Origin: an uncultured bacterium
GTDB lineage: Bacteria; Cyanobacteriota; Vampirovibrionia; Gastranaerophilales; Gastranaerophilaceae
NCBI GenBank assembly: GCA_949296245.1
Contig: CASFNW010000008.1
Coordinates: forward strand, 1 to 64,000
Length of the DNA stretch: 64,000 nucleotides
Direction: 5' to 3'
In this document: in pieces, positions 1-9,643 of the stretch
Layout of the letters: every line of letters begins with the position of its first letter
How positions within the stretch are numbered: the first letter of the stretch is position 1
Program-made: the position numbers and the translations under genes
The notes under the pieces: generated by a model
The model's database searches: none
What the model was told of the DNA's origin: nothing
The model's input: only the letters and a program-made list of their open reading frames with translations

Positions 1-1134
1 GATTTATTCGAGCATCTTACTCAGTGGTGCCCTCAATCTGATCTTGATGCTTTGGATGAAATTGCGGCTCAGTATGGAACAAATTCTGCTGAATATAAGG
101 ATAAGCTAAAGGAAGTTCTGCTTGCTAACCTTGATCAGGCTAATGAGTGGGTTGAAGACCACGCTCATGTCGAATATACTCAAGAATCCGCTTTTACTCA
201 GGCTACGGATTCTACTCAGGGAACTGATGCTAACGCCACTACGGAAGAAACTGAAAATCAAGTCCCGGAATATAGTAAGACAGATGTATTAGAAGCAGCA
301 GGATTATTATCTGATTACAATGCAAATAACAACTGGTGCGGAAATTGGTATGAAGAAGGTGGCAAAAGCAACAAAGATAAAAATATCCAGTCAGCAAAAG
401 CCGAAACATATAATCAAATTCAAGTTTATGTAGATGGGCTTATAAATGCATTAAAAGCTACTATTGGTGATGCTTGGACAGAAGAAATGGAAGCTGCTGC
501 AAAAAAAGCCAAAGATGCTTTAATTAATACAGATATATACTCCGGCGGTGATGAAGATATTTGCGATAATGGTGTTATAAAAGATAGCAGAGTAGCTGCT
601 TGTGACCTTAAGGCACGAAAAGGACAAGATGCTCGAGGTGTTATAAATATTAAAAATCTTACAGATACCTTTCTTAATAAGTTTAATGAAATTTGCCAGA
701 ACGGCGGCAAAACCAGTGAAGAGGTAGCTGCCGAAAAAGCAGCCGAGCAGGCTGCTGCAGAGCAGAAAAAAAGCGCATACAAGTCTTTATACGATTTTGA
801 TGTTGACTCTGCTGCTGATGATGCCGGAGTCCCCGACACTGTTACTGCTGTTCCGACTGGAACTAATAAGTATAATGAAATACAAAAGAAAGCAGAAGAT
901 GATATTCTTAAACCGATTATGGACAAAATGCGCTCTCAACTCTCCGGGAAAGGTATACCTGATGATGAGTTAGATGAATTTTTGGATATTGCAGCAACGG
1001 ATGCTCTGAGCAAGCCCCCCAAATGGGCAACACAAACTAGCGAATACACATATATTATTAATTCAAACGCTTTGATTGATTTATTCAAAGATGCTGTTAA
1101 AGCCGGTGTTAAATCAAAAGGCTATGAGTTTTAA
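1..1134 (+). CDS. Hypothetical acidic Ala/Asp/Glu-rich protein, 5' truncated by window
   Basis: The frame is open from base 1, so the N-terminus lies outside the window; the first in-window start-like codon is a TTG at 52. The visible 377 codons are rich in Ala, Asp, Glu, Lys, Thr and Gln, with Thr/Gln-rich stretches near the start and an Ala/Glu/Lys coiled-coil-like segment in the middle. No membrane segment or catalytic motif is visible. I do not recognise the family. It could be the C-terminal part of a large surface or filamentous protein, but that is a guess. It is transcribed convergently with gltX and followed by about 160 bases with no clear terminator. Confidence 0.75.
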   Translation, partial: DLFEHLTQWCPQSDLDALDEIAAQYGTNSAEYKDKLKEVLLANLDQANEWVEDHAHVEYTQESAFTQATDSTQGTDANATTEETENQVPEYSKTDVLEAAGLLSDYNANNNWCGNWYEEGGKSNKDKNIQSAKAETYNQIQVYVDGLINALKATIGDAWTEEMEAAAKKAKDALINTDIYSGGDEDICDNGVIKDSRVAACDLKARKGQDARGVINIKNLTDTFLNKFNEICQNGGKTSEEVAAEKAAEQAAAEQKKSAYKSLYDFDVDSAADDAGVPDTVTAVPTGTNKYNEIQKKAEDDILKPIMDKMRSQLSGKGIPDDELDEFLDIAATDALSKPPKWATQTSEYTYIINSNALIDLFKDAVKAGVKSKGYEF

Positions 1135-1298
1135 TATCTAATTCGGTGCCTTGTCTCTGATTGTATTTTGATAAATACGGCATGCTTTGACTGATACTCA
1201 AGCAAGAATCCCGAAAAGACAGCATAGGAGATTCTTCGGCTAAACCGGACCGTCTTGAAAAAACTGTTTTATAAATATGAAATTTATCGATATTTTTT

Positions 1299-2753
1299 CT
1301 ATACAGCTTTTTTAATTCTGTAAACAACTCTGTCTTTACCAAGAAGTACAAGAGTAGCAACCATATCGGCACCGTGTGTTCTGCCTGTCACAGCTGCTCT
1401 TATTGCCCACATAGTTTCTTTAGGTTTGATACCATGCTGTTCTTTAAAATATGTTCTTAAATCTGCAAGCTGTTCATGAAGTTTTTCTTCATCTTCAAAA
1501 TCCCATTTGTCCAGTTCATTTTCAATAACATACGGGAGAACTTTTTTTGCAACTTCTCCATTTAATATTTTTTCCTGAACATCGGGTTCTATTTCAACAT
1601 CTTTGCCAAAGAAATACTTTGTATCATTAGTAAGTTCAGAAAGAATTGTAATAGGCTCTCTGGTTACTTCGACAATTCTTTCCAGCTGTTTTTCCGTATA
1701 TTCACTCAGGTCATAGCAGGAAAGATACGGTTTAACAAGCTGAGTAAGTTTTGCTAAATCCATTTTCTTGATATACTGACCGTTCATCCAGTTCAATTTG
1801 TCGTATTCAAAAATAGAGTTTGATGAAGAAACTTCATTGATTCTAAAATCCGCAGCAATTTCGTCAAGAGTTTTGATTTCATGCCCGTCAGAAGGAGACC
1901 AGCCTAATAATGCCACAAAGTTTACAAGAGCTTCTGTGAGATATCCTTTTTCCACAAATTCAGATACCGCTGTCGCACCGTGCCTTTTAGAAAGTTTGCT
2001 TCTATCAGGAGCAAGAATCATACCGAGATGTCCAAATTTGGGCACTTCTGCGCCAAGTGCATTGTATATCATAATTTGTTTTGCAGTGTTAGAAATATGG
2101 TCTTCACCTCTTATGATATGAGAGATTTTCATTTCCATATCATCGATTACAACCGCAAAGTTATAGGTCGGTGTTCCGTTAGATTTCATGATTACAAAGT
2201 CGCCGATTAAGGCATTATCAAAGTGCAAATGCCCTTTAACCATATCATCATAAGATGTTTCACCTTCCGGAACATGGAAACGTATTGAAGGTTTTCTGCC
2301 TTCAGCACGAAGTTTTTCTTTTTCTTCCTCTGTAAGATGTCTGCATTTGCCTGAATATTTATGAGGTCTTTTGTTTTTAATAGACTCTTCTTTTTCAGCA
2401 TCCAGTTCTTCCTGTGTGCAGAAACATTCATAAGCATAACCTGCATCAATAAGTTTTTGTGCATATTTAGGATAAATATCAAATCTTTCCGACTGTTGAT
2501 AAGGGCCGTACGGGCCTCCTACATCAGGGCCCTCGTCCCAGTTTAACCCGAGTGCTTTTAAACTGTCGTAGATGTTATCTATATAAGCCTGAGAAGAACG
2601 TTCCAAATCTGTATCTTCAATTCTTAAAACATATTTGCCGTTATTCTTTTTAGCAAAAAGATAATTAAATAAAGCTGTTCTTGCTGTACCAATATGTAAA
2701 TTACCGCTTGGTGAAGGGGCAATTCTAACTCTAACTTCATTCAAAGTAGTCAT
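1299..2753 (-). CDS. gltX: Glutamate--tRNA ligase
   Basis: Class I aminoacyl-tRNA synthetase that charges tRNA with glutamate in the cytoplasm. Counting from the upstream ATG at 2765, the HIGT signature is at residues 24-27 and the KLSKRHG (KMSKS-type) signature at 257-263. C114, C116, Y137 and C141 match the zinc-binding pattern of the E. coli-type enzyme. Two starts compete: 2765 (GAGG 8 nt upstream) and 2753 (GGAG 6 nt upstream, the same GGAGAATAAAATG context seen at other genes here). I prefer 2753, giving 484 residues, a normal family length. Because gatC is in the window, this enzyme may be non-discriminating and also load tRNA-Gln for later amidation; that is inference. Confidence 0.97.
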   Translation of the reverse strand: MTTLNEVRVRIAPSPSGNLHIGTARTALFNYLFAKKNNGKYVLRIEDTDLERSSQAYIDNIYDSLKALGLNWDEGPDVGGPYGPYQQSERFDIYPKYAQKLIDAGYAYECFCTQEELDAEKEESIKNKRPHKYSGKCRHLTEEEKEKLRAEGRKPSIRFHVPEGETSYDDMVKGHLHFDNALIGDFVIMKSNGTPTYNFAVVIDDMEMKISHIIRGEDHISNTAKQIMIYNALGAEVPKFGHLGMILAPDRSKLSKRHGATAVSEFVEKGYLTEALVNFVALLGWSPSDGHEIKTLDEIAADFRINEVSSSNSIFEYDKLNWMNGQYIKKMDLAKLTQLVKPYLSCYDLSEYTEKQLERIVEVTREPITILSELTNDTKYFFGKDVEIEPDVQEKILNGEVAKKVLPYVIENELDKWDFEDEEKLHEQLADLRTYFKEQHGIKPKETMWAIRAAVTGRTHGADMVATLVLLGKDRVVYRIKKAV

Positions 2754-2827
2754 TTTATTCTCCATTTCTTAATCCTCGTAATTATAATTTTACATCAAAT
2801 AATAAAATGGAGTAATGATAATATTGT

Positions 2828-2903
2828 GGGATTTATATAGCAAATTCACAGATACTATAAAAAGGTTTGTCATTCTTGTATATGTTACGTAATTCGATGA
2901 CAG
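2828..2903 (+). repeat. AT-rich intergenic repeat, copy 1
   Basis: About 76 bases starting GGGATTTATATAGCAAAT and continuing to GTCATTCTTGTATATGTTAC and a TAATTC end. The first 18 bases recur exactly, inverted, at 9527-9544. The whole block aligns to the reverse complement of 27703-27776, sharing the ATTTATATAG start and the 20-base GTCATTCTTGTATATGTTAC stretch. It lies in the 446-base gap between gltX and mlaE. The rest of that gap holds a small GC-rich hairpin and promoter sequence. Confidence 0.75.
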
Positions 2904-2960
2904 ATTTAATATGTTGATAATATTTATTATATGAAATTAAAAAGTTTTTTAATAAACAGC

Positions 2961-2988
2961 AGGGGGTACGGGGGCGGCACGCCCCTGT
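2961..2988. other. GC-rich hairpin island in AT-rich intergenic region
   Basis: A G-run-rich stretch with GGGGCG (2971-2976), a three-base loop and CGCCCC (2980-2985). It is compositionally unlike the flanking AT-rich sequence. No T-run follows, so it is not an obvious terminator. I assign no function. Confidence 0.4.
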
Positions 2989-3177
2989 TGTAACCTTGGT
3001 TAGAAACAGTTGTTTTTACAGCAGCCTGTCGCTGAAAAATTGCCGTTAAAATACTTACTGTTTCTTTTGATAAGCGTGTTTCTTTTTTTGCTTGAGTCGT
3101 TGGCGAGTTTACGAGCTGTACATATCAGGATACTCTTGAGTACAAGCGAAGTCGCCTCAGATAAATTGTTAATAGTA

Positions 3178-3205
3178 TTACAATTCTTGTAATATTTGAT
3201 ACAAT
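3178..3205 (+). promoter_or_regulatory. Candidate leaderless promoter of mlaE
   Basis: TACAAT (3200-3205) ends exactly 6 nt before the mlaE ATG, with a weak TTACAA (3178-3183) 16 nt upstream. No Shine-Dalgarno sequence precedes the ATG, so transcription probably starts at or next to it. Confidence 0.5.
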
Positions 3206-3211
3206 TGTTTT

Positions 3212-4039
3212 ATGAATTATTCCGGAATCAGAAAAATATTAAAACAAACTGCCACCTATAATTTGATAAAACTTTTGGTTCTGCAGGTAGAAGAGTTTTT
3301 TGAAACTCTCGGAGAAATGGGAATGAGAGCCTGTCAGGTTATATGGCTGATTTTTCAGGATTTGTTTAAACGTCAGATGAACTGGAAACTTTTTGTTGAC
3401 CAGTGTTCCCGTTTCGCTGTGGATTCTTTGCCGATTACACTGACAATTGTCGGTATGGTTTCCGTTATTGTTTCTATGCAGGTTGCACCTGAAATGGTAA
3501 AACAGGGCGGAGAAAAGTTCGTCGGTATGCTCATGGGTGTTGTAATGACCCGTGAAATGGGTGCAATAATGTCAGGCTTTGCAATAATTTCCATGATAGG
3601 TTCCGCTTATGCGTCAGAAGTTGCAACAATGCGTGTTACGGAGCAGGTTGATGCGCTTAAAGTTTTAAAAGTTAATCCTATAGATTATTTATTTGTCCCG
3701 AGAGTAATGGCCGGTTTTGTTATGATGCCGTTTGTTGTTGTTCTGTCATCAACTTTCGGACTTATATGCGGCGGTATTGCGGCATATTTGAGCGCACATG
3801 TAAGCAGATTAAATTACATAAGCTCATTATGGCAGGGGCTTTACATAAAAGACATATCTGTGGCTCTTGGCAAATCCGCATGTTTTGGTGCGGCAATTGC
3901 TCTGATAAGCTGTACCTGCGGATATCTAGCATATGGCGGAGCAAAAGGCGTGGGTATTGCCACAACAAAAGCAGTAGTGTGGTCATTTGTCGCTATATGT
4001 ATAATAGACTACATTTTTGCTACAATTTTCTTCTTTTAA
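3212..4039 (+). CDS. mlaE: MlaE-type ABC transporter permease
   Basis: Integral membrane permease of the MlaE/TGD1 family, which moves phospholipids between inner and outer membranes as part of an MlaF2E2D6 complex. The 275-residue length is typical. The family core is visible as several long hydrophobic helices with the conserved segment REMGAIMSGFAIISMIGSAYA around residues 112-135 (GxxxGxxxAxE-type region with SEVATMRVTEQVDAL following). It is the first gene of mlaE-mlaF-mlaD, all on the plus strand with gaps of 63 and 33 bases. The ATG at 3212 has no ribosome site and sits 6 nt behind a -10 box, suggesting a leaderless mRNA. Confidence 0.93.
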   Translation: MNYSGIRKILKQTATYNLIKLLVLQVEEFFETLGEMGMRACQVIWLIFQDLFKRQMNWKLFVDQCSRFAVDSLPITLTIVGMVSVIVSMQVAPEMVKQGGEKFVGMLMGVVMTREMGAIMSGFAIISMIGSAYASEVATMRVTEQVDALKVLKVNPIDYLFVPRVMAGFVMMPFVVVLSSTFGLICGGIAAYLSAHVSRLNYISSLWQGLYIKDISVALGKSACFGAAIALISCTCGYLAYGGAKGVGIATTKAVVWSFVAICIIDYIFATIFFF

Positions 4040-4102
4040 GTTTAATTTAATAAACACTGCAAGAAATTTTAATTTTCTAAAAAATTAATAAAGGTAAATA
4101 TA

Positions 4103-4834
4103 ATGAGCATAGAAGTTAAGAATCTTACAAAATCATTTAAAGGAAAAACAGTACTGGACAATGTGTCCTTCAATGTTAATAACGGAGAGATACTTGCTGT
4201 AGTAGGGTTAAGCGGTGCCGGTAAAAGCACGATACTAAAATTAATCTGCGGACTCACAAAACCGGACAGCGGAGAGATAATAGTTTCACCCGGTGACATA
4301 GCAATGGTTTTTCAGTATTCCGCATTATTTGATTCTTTGAACGTATTTGAAAATATTGCGTTTGCATTAAAAGAGAGAAAAGAATTTAAGAACAAATACA
4401 CAGAACAGCAGCTAAAAGAAATAGTTGCACAAAAATTAAAACTTGTAGGACTTGAAGGTATAGAGGATAAAATGCCTCATGAACTTTCAGGCGGTATGCA
4501 AAAACGTGTAAGTTTTGCCCGTGCAATAGTCACGGATCCTAATACAATTCTCTATGACGAACCTACGGCGGGTCTTGATCCTGTTTCTTCTACCATAATA
4601 GAAGACTATATCGTGCGCCTGAGAGACGAATTTAATCCCGCATCTGTTATAGTAACCCACCAATTATCCACCATTCAAAGGTGTGCTGATAAGGTTATTA
4701 TGTTATATAATACTAAAATCGTATACTCCGGTACACCGCAGGATATGATTCAAGGCGGCAACGAGTACACAAAACAATTCATAAATGCCTGTATAGATGG
4801 CCCCATGAAAGTAGCAGGCACCGGTTCGGAATAA
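4103..4834 (+). CDS. mlaF: MlaF-type ABC transporter ATPase
   Basis: Cytoplasmic ATPase that powers the Mla lipid transporter. Walker A GLSGAGKST is at residues 35-43, the Q-loop VFQYS follows at about residue 71, the ABC signature LSGGMQKR lies near 132-139, and Walker B LYDEP follows it. The 243-residue length fits the family. It lies between the permease mlaE and the MCE-domain gene mlaD, the usual gene set, so the assignment rests on both motif and context. Confidence 0.95.
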   Translation: MSIEVKNLTKSFKGKTVLDNVSFNVNNGEILAVVGLSGAGKSTILKLICGLTKPDSGEIIVSPGDIAMVFQYSALFDSLNVFENIAFALKERKEFKNKYTEQQLKEIVAQKLKLVGLEGIEDKMPHELSGGMQKRVSFARAIVTDPNTILYDEPTAGLDPVSSTIIEDYIVRLRDEFNPASVIVTHQLSTIQRCADKVIMLYNTKIVYSGTPQDMIQGGNEYTKQFINACIDGPMKVAGTGSE

Positions 4835-4867
4835 ATTTAAGCGATAACAAAGGAATCAGAAGATAAA

Positions 4868-6232
4868 ATGCGTTTTTCATCCTCATTTAAAGTCGGATTA
4901 TTGACATTATCAGCACTTTTAATATTGATTTTTTCCATACTGTGGATTAAAGGCAGAGCATTATCCGCAGGGGAAAGATTATTTGTTGATTTTAAAGATG
5001 TTAACGGCATAAGACCCGGCTCGGCTGTACAGATGATGGGTTTCAGAATAGGTCAGATAGAAGAAATTGTTCCTGTTCTTTCAGATGCTGATGATCCTTA
5101 TGTAAGAGTAAAATTTGTAATAACAGAGCCGGATATAGATATTCCTAATGCTTCTACAATTTCCATACAGCAGTCCGGCATAATAGGAGAACAGTTTTTA
5201 GAAATTACCCCGCCAAAAATGAGAACTATATACCTGCCTATAAACAGAAAATCCATGGTTTTACATGAAAATGATAATGTTTCTATGATTCTAAGCGAAA
5301 AACCCTGCAATATCGGTAAGGTGAAAAAAGTGGAAATTATAGAAACAAAAACCCTGCCAATCAACATACAGGAGGAGGTAAAATCGCCTTCCGCTTACAA
5401 AGTCGGTTATGTTGTTACACTTCCAGGGTTACAGCTGCCTGAGAGAATGCAGGGAAAAATTAAGTCTAAAGATTCAAAACACTACCTTTCCATAAAGCCG
5501 TATACGGATATGGAATTTGCATATCCTAGAACAACTTCAAAATTTACTGTAATAGAACCTTTAAGGCTTTCCGATTTTATGGATTTGCAGTACAGAGCAG
5601 CTTATGCGCTTGCTGAAACCAATGAAAAATTGAGCGCAATAATGTCTGATGATGTTATAGCCGATTTAAAACAGATTGTTGCAAATGTTGATATGCTTAC
5701 GATTAAAGCAAACAAAACAATTGACAAAACCGAATTGTTAATAGATTCAACAAGACAGGATATTGAAAAACTTGTAGCAACAACGGATGAAGTCTCTGCC
5801 AAGGTTATTGTGCTTACGGATAATATCAACAATATTATCGGAGATAAAGAGTTTAAAGAAACACTTATGTCTACTACTAAATCTATAGACAGACTGTCTC
5901 AAAACCTCAATACTCTGCTTGAAGATCCGAAAACAAAACAAACACTTGATGACCTTCAGGTCGCAAGCAAGAATATCTCAGAAATAGCCCAGTATGTAAA
6001 CACAATGACAAAAGATCCGAATGTAAAAGCACAGGTTAATAGTACAGTAACTAAGTTCAACAAAGCGCTCGATGACCTGTCCTGTACACTCGAAACAGTT
6101 AACGGGCTTACAACTGACAAAAAAGCAGAACTGAACGATACAATAAACAATGTGGCTGAAACTTCCAAGAACCTTCGCAAGTTCTCGGAAAAACTCAATA
6201 AACGCTTCCTGTTGTTCAGATTGATGTTCTGA
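4868..6232 (+). CDS. mlaD: MlaD/MCE-domain lipid-transport protein
   Basis: Periplasmic, membrane-anchored substrate-binding subunit of the Mla/TGD2 transporter. One N-terminal membrane helix (about residues 7-28) is followed by a single MCE domain (FVDFKDVNGIRPGSAV to IIGEQFLEI, about 37-120). A long C-terminal region rich in Asn, Thr, Lys and Asp with heptad character, about residues 260-440, probably forms a coiled coil. At 454 residues it is much longer than proteobacterial MlaD (about 180) and more like cyanobacterial or plastid-type MCE proteins, which fits the proposed lineage. A perfect long hairpin follows the gene as terminator. Confidence 0.93.
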   Translation: MRFSSSFKVGLLTLSALLILIFSILWIKGRALSAGERLFVDFKDVNGIRPGSAVQMMGFRIGQIEEIVPVLSDADDPYVRVKFVITEPDIDIPNASTISIQQSGIIGEQFLEITPPKMRTIYLPINRKSMVLHENDNVSMILSEKPCNIGKVKKVEIIETKTLPINIQEEVKSPSAYKVGYVVTLPGLQLPERMQGKIKSKDSKHYLSIKPYTDMEFAYPRTTSKFTVIEPLRLSDFMDLQYRAAYALAETNEKLSAIMSDDVIADLKQIVANVDMLTIKANKTIDKTELLIDSTRQDIEKLVATTDEVSAKVIVLTDNINNIIGDKEFKETLMSTTKSIDRLSQNLNTLLEDPKTKQTLDDLQVASKNISEIAQYVNTMTKDPNVKAQVNSTVTKFNKALDDLSCTLETVNGLTTDKKAELNDTINNVAETSKNLRKFSEKLNKRFLLFRLMF

Positions 6233-6255
6233 TTGTAATGTATAAAGTATAATAG

Positions 6256-6319
6256 CACTTTTATTACATTAATTTATATCTGCTGTTTTATTCCTGCAGA
6301 AATTAATGTAATAAAAGTG
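6256..6319. terminator. Bidirectional terminator, perfect 20-bp stem
   Basis: CACTTTTATTACATTAATTT (6256-6275) is perfectly complementary to 6300-6319, and a TCTGC/GCAGA pair extends the fold inward. It separates the convergent mlaD and the HExxH gene. The AT-rich arms supply U-runs in both directions. Confidence 0.8.
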
Positions 6320-6330
6320 AATAATTCTGA

Positions 6331-7143
6331 TTACAAATCATCATCCTCAAATCCTGGTGAGCGTGAAGGCAGATTTGCATATCCGGGATTTGCAAAAACT
6401 GTTTTTCTTATGTATTTGCTTGTGTAATTTCCTTTGATAAATAATTTTTTCAGAGTGTTTTCTCTTACAACAAGAGGATGCATGCTGTCATTGTATTTTG
6501 GATTTTTTTCGGAAAGTTGTGTCCACACAGCAGCCTCGAGTGTCCAGGCATAAGTTTCCTCATTCAAAGAATTGAAATCATCCTGATGCAAAGCTTCGTG
6601 CGCTAATACTGCAGCAAGCGCTTCTGCCGGTGCATCCTGATGTTTTTTATTGATATATATATACAATCTTTCTTTTTTCTTCCAGCCGAGAGCATCAAAG
6701 TTTGCATAAGCCTGACCGAACTTGCTCAAATCTTCAAAATCCACCATCATCGGTTCGCCTGACAGGTTGTTGCCAAGAATTGCGCGTCTTGAAAAATCAG
6801 GCAATCCGCCTTTCATAAGCTCCAGTGCTTCCATTATTTTTTCATCTTTAGTAACTTTTTTATAAGTTTTCTTTAATGATTCCGAACGTTCTTTTTGCTC
6901 TTTAGAAATAGGATTACCCGCAGAATCTTTGTATGTTTCTGCTTTTCTTTTAAAACCTAAAAAATTGTTTCCTTCAGGCGTCTGCTTTTCTATTTTTACA
7001 GAAGGTTTTAATACAGGTTTTATTTGTTGTGTTTGAGATTCCGCTGCATAAACGCAGGTAAAAACACATGTCTGCAGTACACCTGCCGTAATTAATGCCG
7101 TCACAAAATTTTTAATACTCTTTTTTCTTTTGGTATTCAACAA
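6331..7143 (-). CDS. Secreted putative zinc metallopeptidase (HExxH)
   Basis: A 270-residue protein with a basic N-terminus and hydrophobic core (about residues 11-33) typical of a signal peptide, then a Lys/Pro/Gln-rich linker. The motif HEALH at residues 182-186, inside AEALAAVLAHEALHQDD, followed by NEETYAW with Glu195/196, fits a zinc-binding HExxH...E site of gluzincin type. I do not know the exact family and the substrate is unknown. The start is TTG (7143), with another TTG directly after it and GGGG/AAGGA just upstream; the next in-frame ATG is far inside, beyond the signal peptide. It is a single gene between the terminator at 6256 and kdsB. Confidence 0.75.
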   Translation of the reverse strand: MLNTKRKKSIKNFVTALITAGVLQTCVFTCVYAAESQTQQIKPVLKPSVKIEKQTPEGNNFLGFKRKAETYKDSAGNPISKEQKERSESLKKTYKKVTKDEKIMEALELMKGGLPDFSRRAILGNNLSGEPMMVDFEDLSKFGQAYANFDALGWKKKERLYIYINKKHQDAPAEALAAVLAHEALHQDDFNSLNEETYAWTLEAAVWTQLSEKNPKYNDSMHPLVVRENTLKKLFIKGNYTSKYIRKTVFANPGYANLPSRSPGFEDDDL

Positions 7144-7323
7144 TCCTTACCCCGTTCTCAACTATTCTTATAAAATATTATTAATTACTATTTTTACAAT
7201 ATCAAATTTCTCTAAATTTGTGAAAAGTTTTGTTAAGTTAATATTGCCGGCTCAGACAGACATTATGATTGTTTTTTAAGAATATCCAGTAAAAATCCTA
7301 TATAAGTCACCTAATTATGTTTG

Positions 7324-8052
7324 TTATTGACTGACAGCTTTTTTGAACTCTTCTACATCTTCTTTTGTGTCAATGCCGATTGGTTTAAAATTCACAACAG
7401 AGGTAATAATCCTCATACCTGACTGTAATGCTCTTAGTTGTTCCAGGCTTTCAGCTTTTTCAAGCATTGTCTGCGGAAGCGAAGTCATTTTAAACAGAGC
7501 TTCTCTTTTATAGCCGTACAAACCTATATGCCCGTAAAATACGGCTTCTCCGATATTTCTTTCGTAAGGAATTTTTGAACGGGAAAAATACAGAGCAAAT
7601 CCGTTGTTGTCTGTGACACATTTTACAAGATTCGGATTTTCAATTTCACTTTTATCCTCTATTACTCTTAAAAGTGTAGCTATGTCAGCATCTTTCCCTG
7701 TTTTTAATGCGGTTATTACACTGTCGATACTTTCAGGTGTAATCATGGGCTCATCACCCTGCAGATTGACTATATATTCCATCTCAGGATGTCTTTGTGC
7801 AACTTCTGCAATTCTGTCAGAACCGCATTTATGGCCGGTTTTTGTCATTTCAACTTTTCCGCCAAAGGATTTTACGCAGTTAAAAATTTCTTCATGGTCT
7901 GTTGCAACAATAACTTCATCCGCCTGTTTTACAGCAGAAGCTTTTTCGTATACCCATTGGATTATAGGCTTGCCTTCCACTTCTATAAGAGGTTTGGCAT
8001 GCAGCCTTGTAGAAGCATAGCGAGAAGGAATTATTATTGCAGTTTTTGACAT
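7324..8052 (-). CDS. kdsB: 3-deoxy-manno-octulosonate cytidylyltransferase
   Basis: Activates Kdo with CTP to CMP-Kdo for addition to lipid A, in the cytoplasm. The N-terminal nucleotide-binding signature IIIPSRYASTRLHAKPL is at about residues 6-22, and the family motifs VNLQGDEP (about 94-101), YFSRSKIPYER and IGLYGYKREAL are present. The 242-residue length is normal. Start ATG at 8052 follows an AGGGTG site. It is divergent from ruvB across an 80-base promoter region. With lpxB, lpxI, lptA and lptC it shows that the organism makes Kdo-bearing LPS. Confidence 0.97.
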   Translation of the reverse strand: MSKTAIIIPSRYASTRLHAKPLIEVEGKPIIQWVYEKASAVKQADEVIVATDHEEIFNCVKSFGGKVEMTKTGHKCGSDRIAEVAQRHPEMEYIVNLQGDEPMITPESIDSVITALKTGKDADIATLLRVIEDKSEIENPNLVKCVTDNNGFALYFSRSKIPYERNIGEAVFYGHIGLYGYKREALFKMTSLPQTMLEKAESLEQLRALQSGMRIITSVVNFKPIGIDTKEDVEEFKKAVSQ

Positions 8053-8131
8053 AATTGCACCCTGATTTCTTTTATTTATACTCTGTATTCTGTTATAATT
8101 ATATTACAAAACAGGAGAGAAACGAGATAAC

Positions 8132-9205
8132 GTGGCAATATTTTCCGATGATGAAAATATCCAAAAACCTTTGGATATAAACAAAAAAACTAAGAATAAA
8201 AATCTGGAAACAAAAGAAACCGCATTTGACAAATCTTTTGAAAACAATATTCGGCCTAAAAAACTGAAGGAATATATCGGTCAGAGTGCTTTAAAAAATA
8301 CTCTGAAAATTTCTATAGAAGCGGCTAAAAAAAGGAATAAGCCGCTTGATCATCTTCTTTTTTACGGTCCTCCCGGGCTTGGAAAGACAACTCTTGCTTC
8401 TGTTATAGCAAATGAACTCGAAGCAAATATCAAAATAACCTCTGCACCGGCACTGGAACGTCCCAGAGATATTATAGGCATTTTAATGTCTTTAAAAAAC
8501 GGAGATATTTTGTTTATTGACGAAATCCACAGACTCAATAAAGTTACGGAAGAAATATTGTATCCTGCAATGGAAGATTTTTTTCTTGATATGACAACAG
8601 GAAAAGCTCAAACCGTAAAAACTTTGCGTGTTCCATTACCAAAGTTTACTCTCATAGGTGCAACAACAAAAGCAGGCGAACTCTCAGGACCGTTGAGAGA
8701 TAGATTCGGAATCATTCACAGGCTGCAGTTTTATACTGTTGAAGAGCTTTCAAAAGTTGTGTCACGTACTGCAAAAATTCTTGAAATATCAATTAATGAA
8801 GAAGGTGCTGCTATAATTGCAAGCCGTTCAAGAGGTACTCCCCGTATAGCCAACAGACTTGTGAAAAGAGTTGCGGATTATGCCTTCGTAAAAGCTGACG
8901 GCAAAGTCGATGCAAAAATTGCACAGGAGGCTCTTGCTGCGCTAAATATTGATGATAACGGTCTGGATGGTACGGATAAGGCTCTGTTAAAACTTATTAT
9001 AGAAAAATATGACGGCGGTCCTGTAGGGCTGGAAACAATAGCTGCAGCACTAGGAGAAGATTCAAAAACAATAGAGGATGTTTATGAACCGTACCTTCTG
9101 CAAGAAGGCATAATCCAGAGAACGCCGAGAGGCAGAAAAATTTCGCCTGAAGGCTACAGGCTGATGGGGTATAAAGTTCCTTCTGTACAGCAGCAGCTTT
9201 TCTAG
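8132..9205 (+). CDS. ruvB: Holliday junction branch migration helicase RuvB
   Basis: AAA+ ATPase motor that drives branch migration with RuvA during recombination. Walker [10 protein letters not shown] is at about residues 75-83, Walker [10 protein letters not shown] at about 127-135, then a sensor region IGATTKAG and the C-terminal winged-helix domain ([23 protein letters not shown] region). It has 357 residues, with a roughly 25-residue Lys/Asn-rich N-terminal extension before the usual [11 protein letters not shown] start of the core. The start is GTG (8132); a TATAAT-like box lies in 8094-8102 and a GGAG further downstream of it. Confidence 0.97.
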   Translation: MAIFSDDENIQKPLDINKKTKNKNLETKETAFDKSFENNIRPKKLKEYIGQSALKNTLKISIEAAKKRNKPLDHLLFYGPPGLGKTTLASVIANELEANIKITSAPALERPRDIIGILMSLKNGDILFIDEIHRLNKVTEEILYPAMEDFFLDMTTGKAQTVKTLRVPLPKFTLIGATTKAGELSGPLRDRFGIIHRLQFYTVEELSKVVSRTAKILEISINEEGAAIIASRSRGTPRIANRLVKRVADYAFVKADGKVDAKIAQEALAALNIDDNGLDGTDKALLKLIIEKYDGGPVGLETIAAALGEDSKTIEDVYEPYLLQEGIIQRTPRGRKISPEGYRLMGYKVPSVQQQLF

Positions 9206-9284
9206 TGTTAAATAAATTAACTATTATTGTATTAGTACAATTCTATTTAAAAGAAGAAAAATAAACAGAGAAATGTTCACTTTT

Positions 9285-9546
9285 TACTGAATTATACAAG
9301 CAAAAAACTGTGTTTAATTATGTTACAACAGTGACTTGTTCCGCTCAGAATTGTATATGTTATGTAAATCTGCTGTCAAATTACATAATATAGACAATCC
9401 TGTGGAAGTGAAACGAACGAAGGAACTGAAAAACAAAAGATTCTTCTTCCTCTCACCAAACAATTCACAGGAATGTTTGGTTCGGCAGAGTGCCCGGTAT
9501 GCAGCGGTTTTGAAATTTTGGGCATGATTTGCTATATAAATCCCTA
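9285..9546. repeat. Degenerate inverted intergenic repeat element, copy 2
   Basis: This occupies most of the 438-base gap between ruvB and the kinase genes. At the right is ATTTGCTATATAAATCCC (9527-9544), an exact inverted copy of the start of the repeat at 2828. Near the left is TTGTATATGTTATGTAA (about 9351-9367), matching the other end of that repeat. Between them, CCTGTGGAAGTGAAACGAACG (split as CCTGTGG and GTGAAACGAA) resembles the flank of the 30-bp inverted repeat at 27402. It looks like a decayed member of the same non-coding repeat family. No gene is seen in the gap. Confidence 0.55.
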
Positions 9547-9643
9547 TTTTTGCTATTGCAACCAAACAGGTTGTAATAAAAATATGATTAAATCTCGATA
9601 ACGTTAAAGAGGCTTTTTAATATTAATAAATAAATTGTATTAT

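Noticed and set aside
426-926. 166-codon antisense ORF in the first gene
   Set aside because: Shadow of the plus-strand frame, with low-complexity Ser/Ala composition.
1109-1372. 87-codon ORF overlapping the end of gltX
   Set aside because: Out of frame with gltX, no ribosome site, no recognisable protein.
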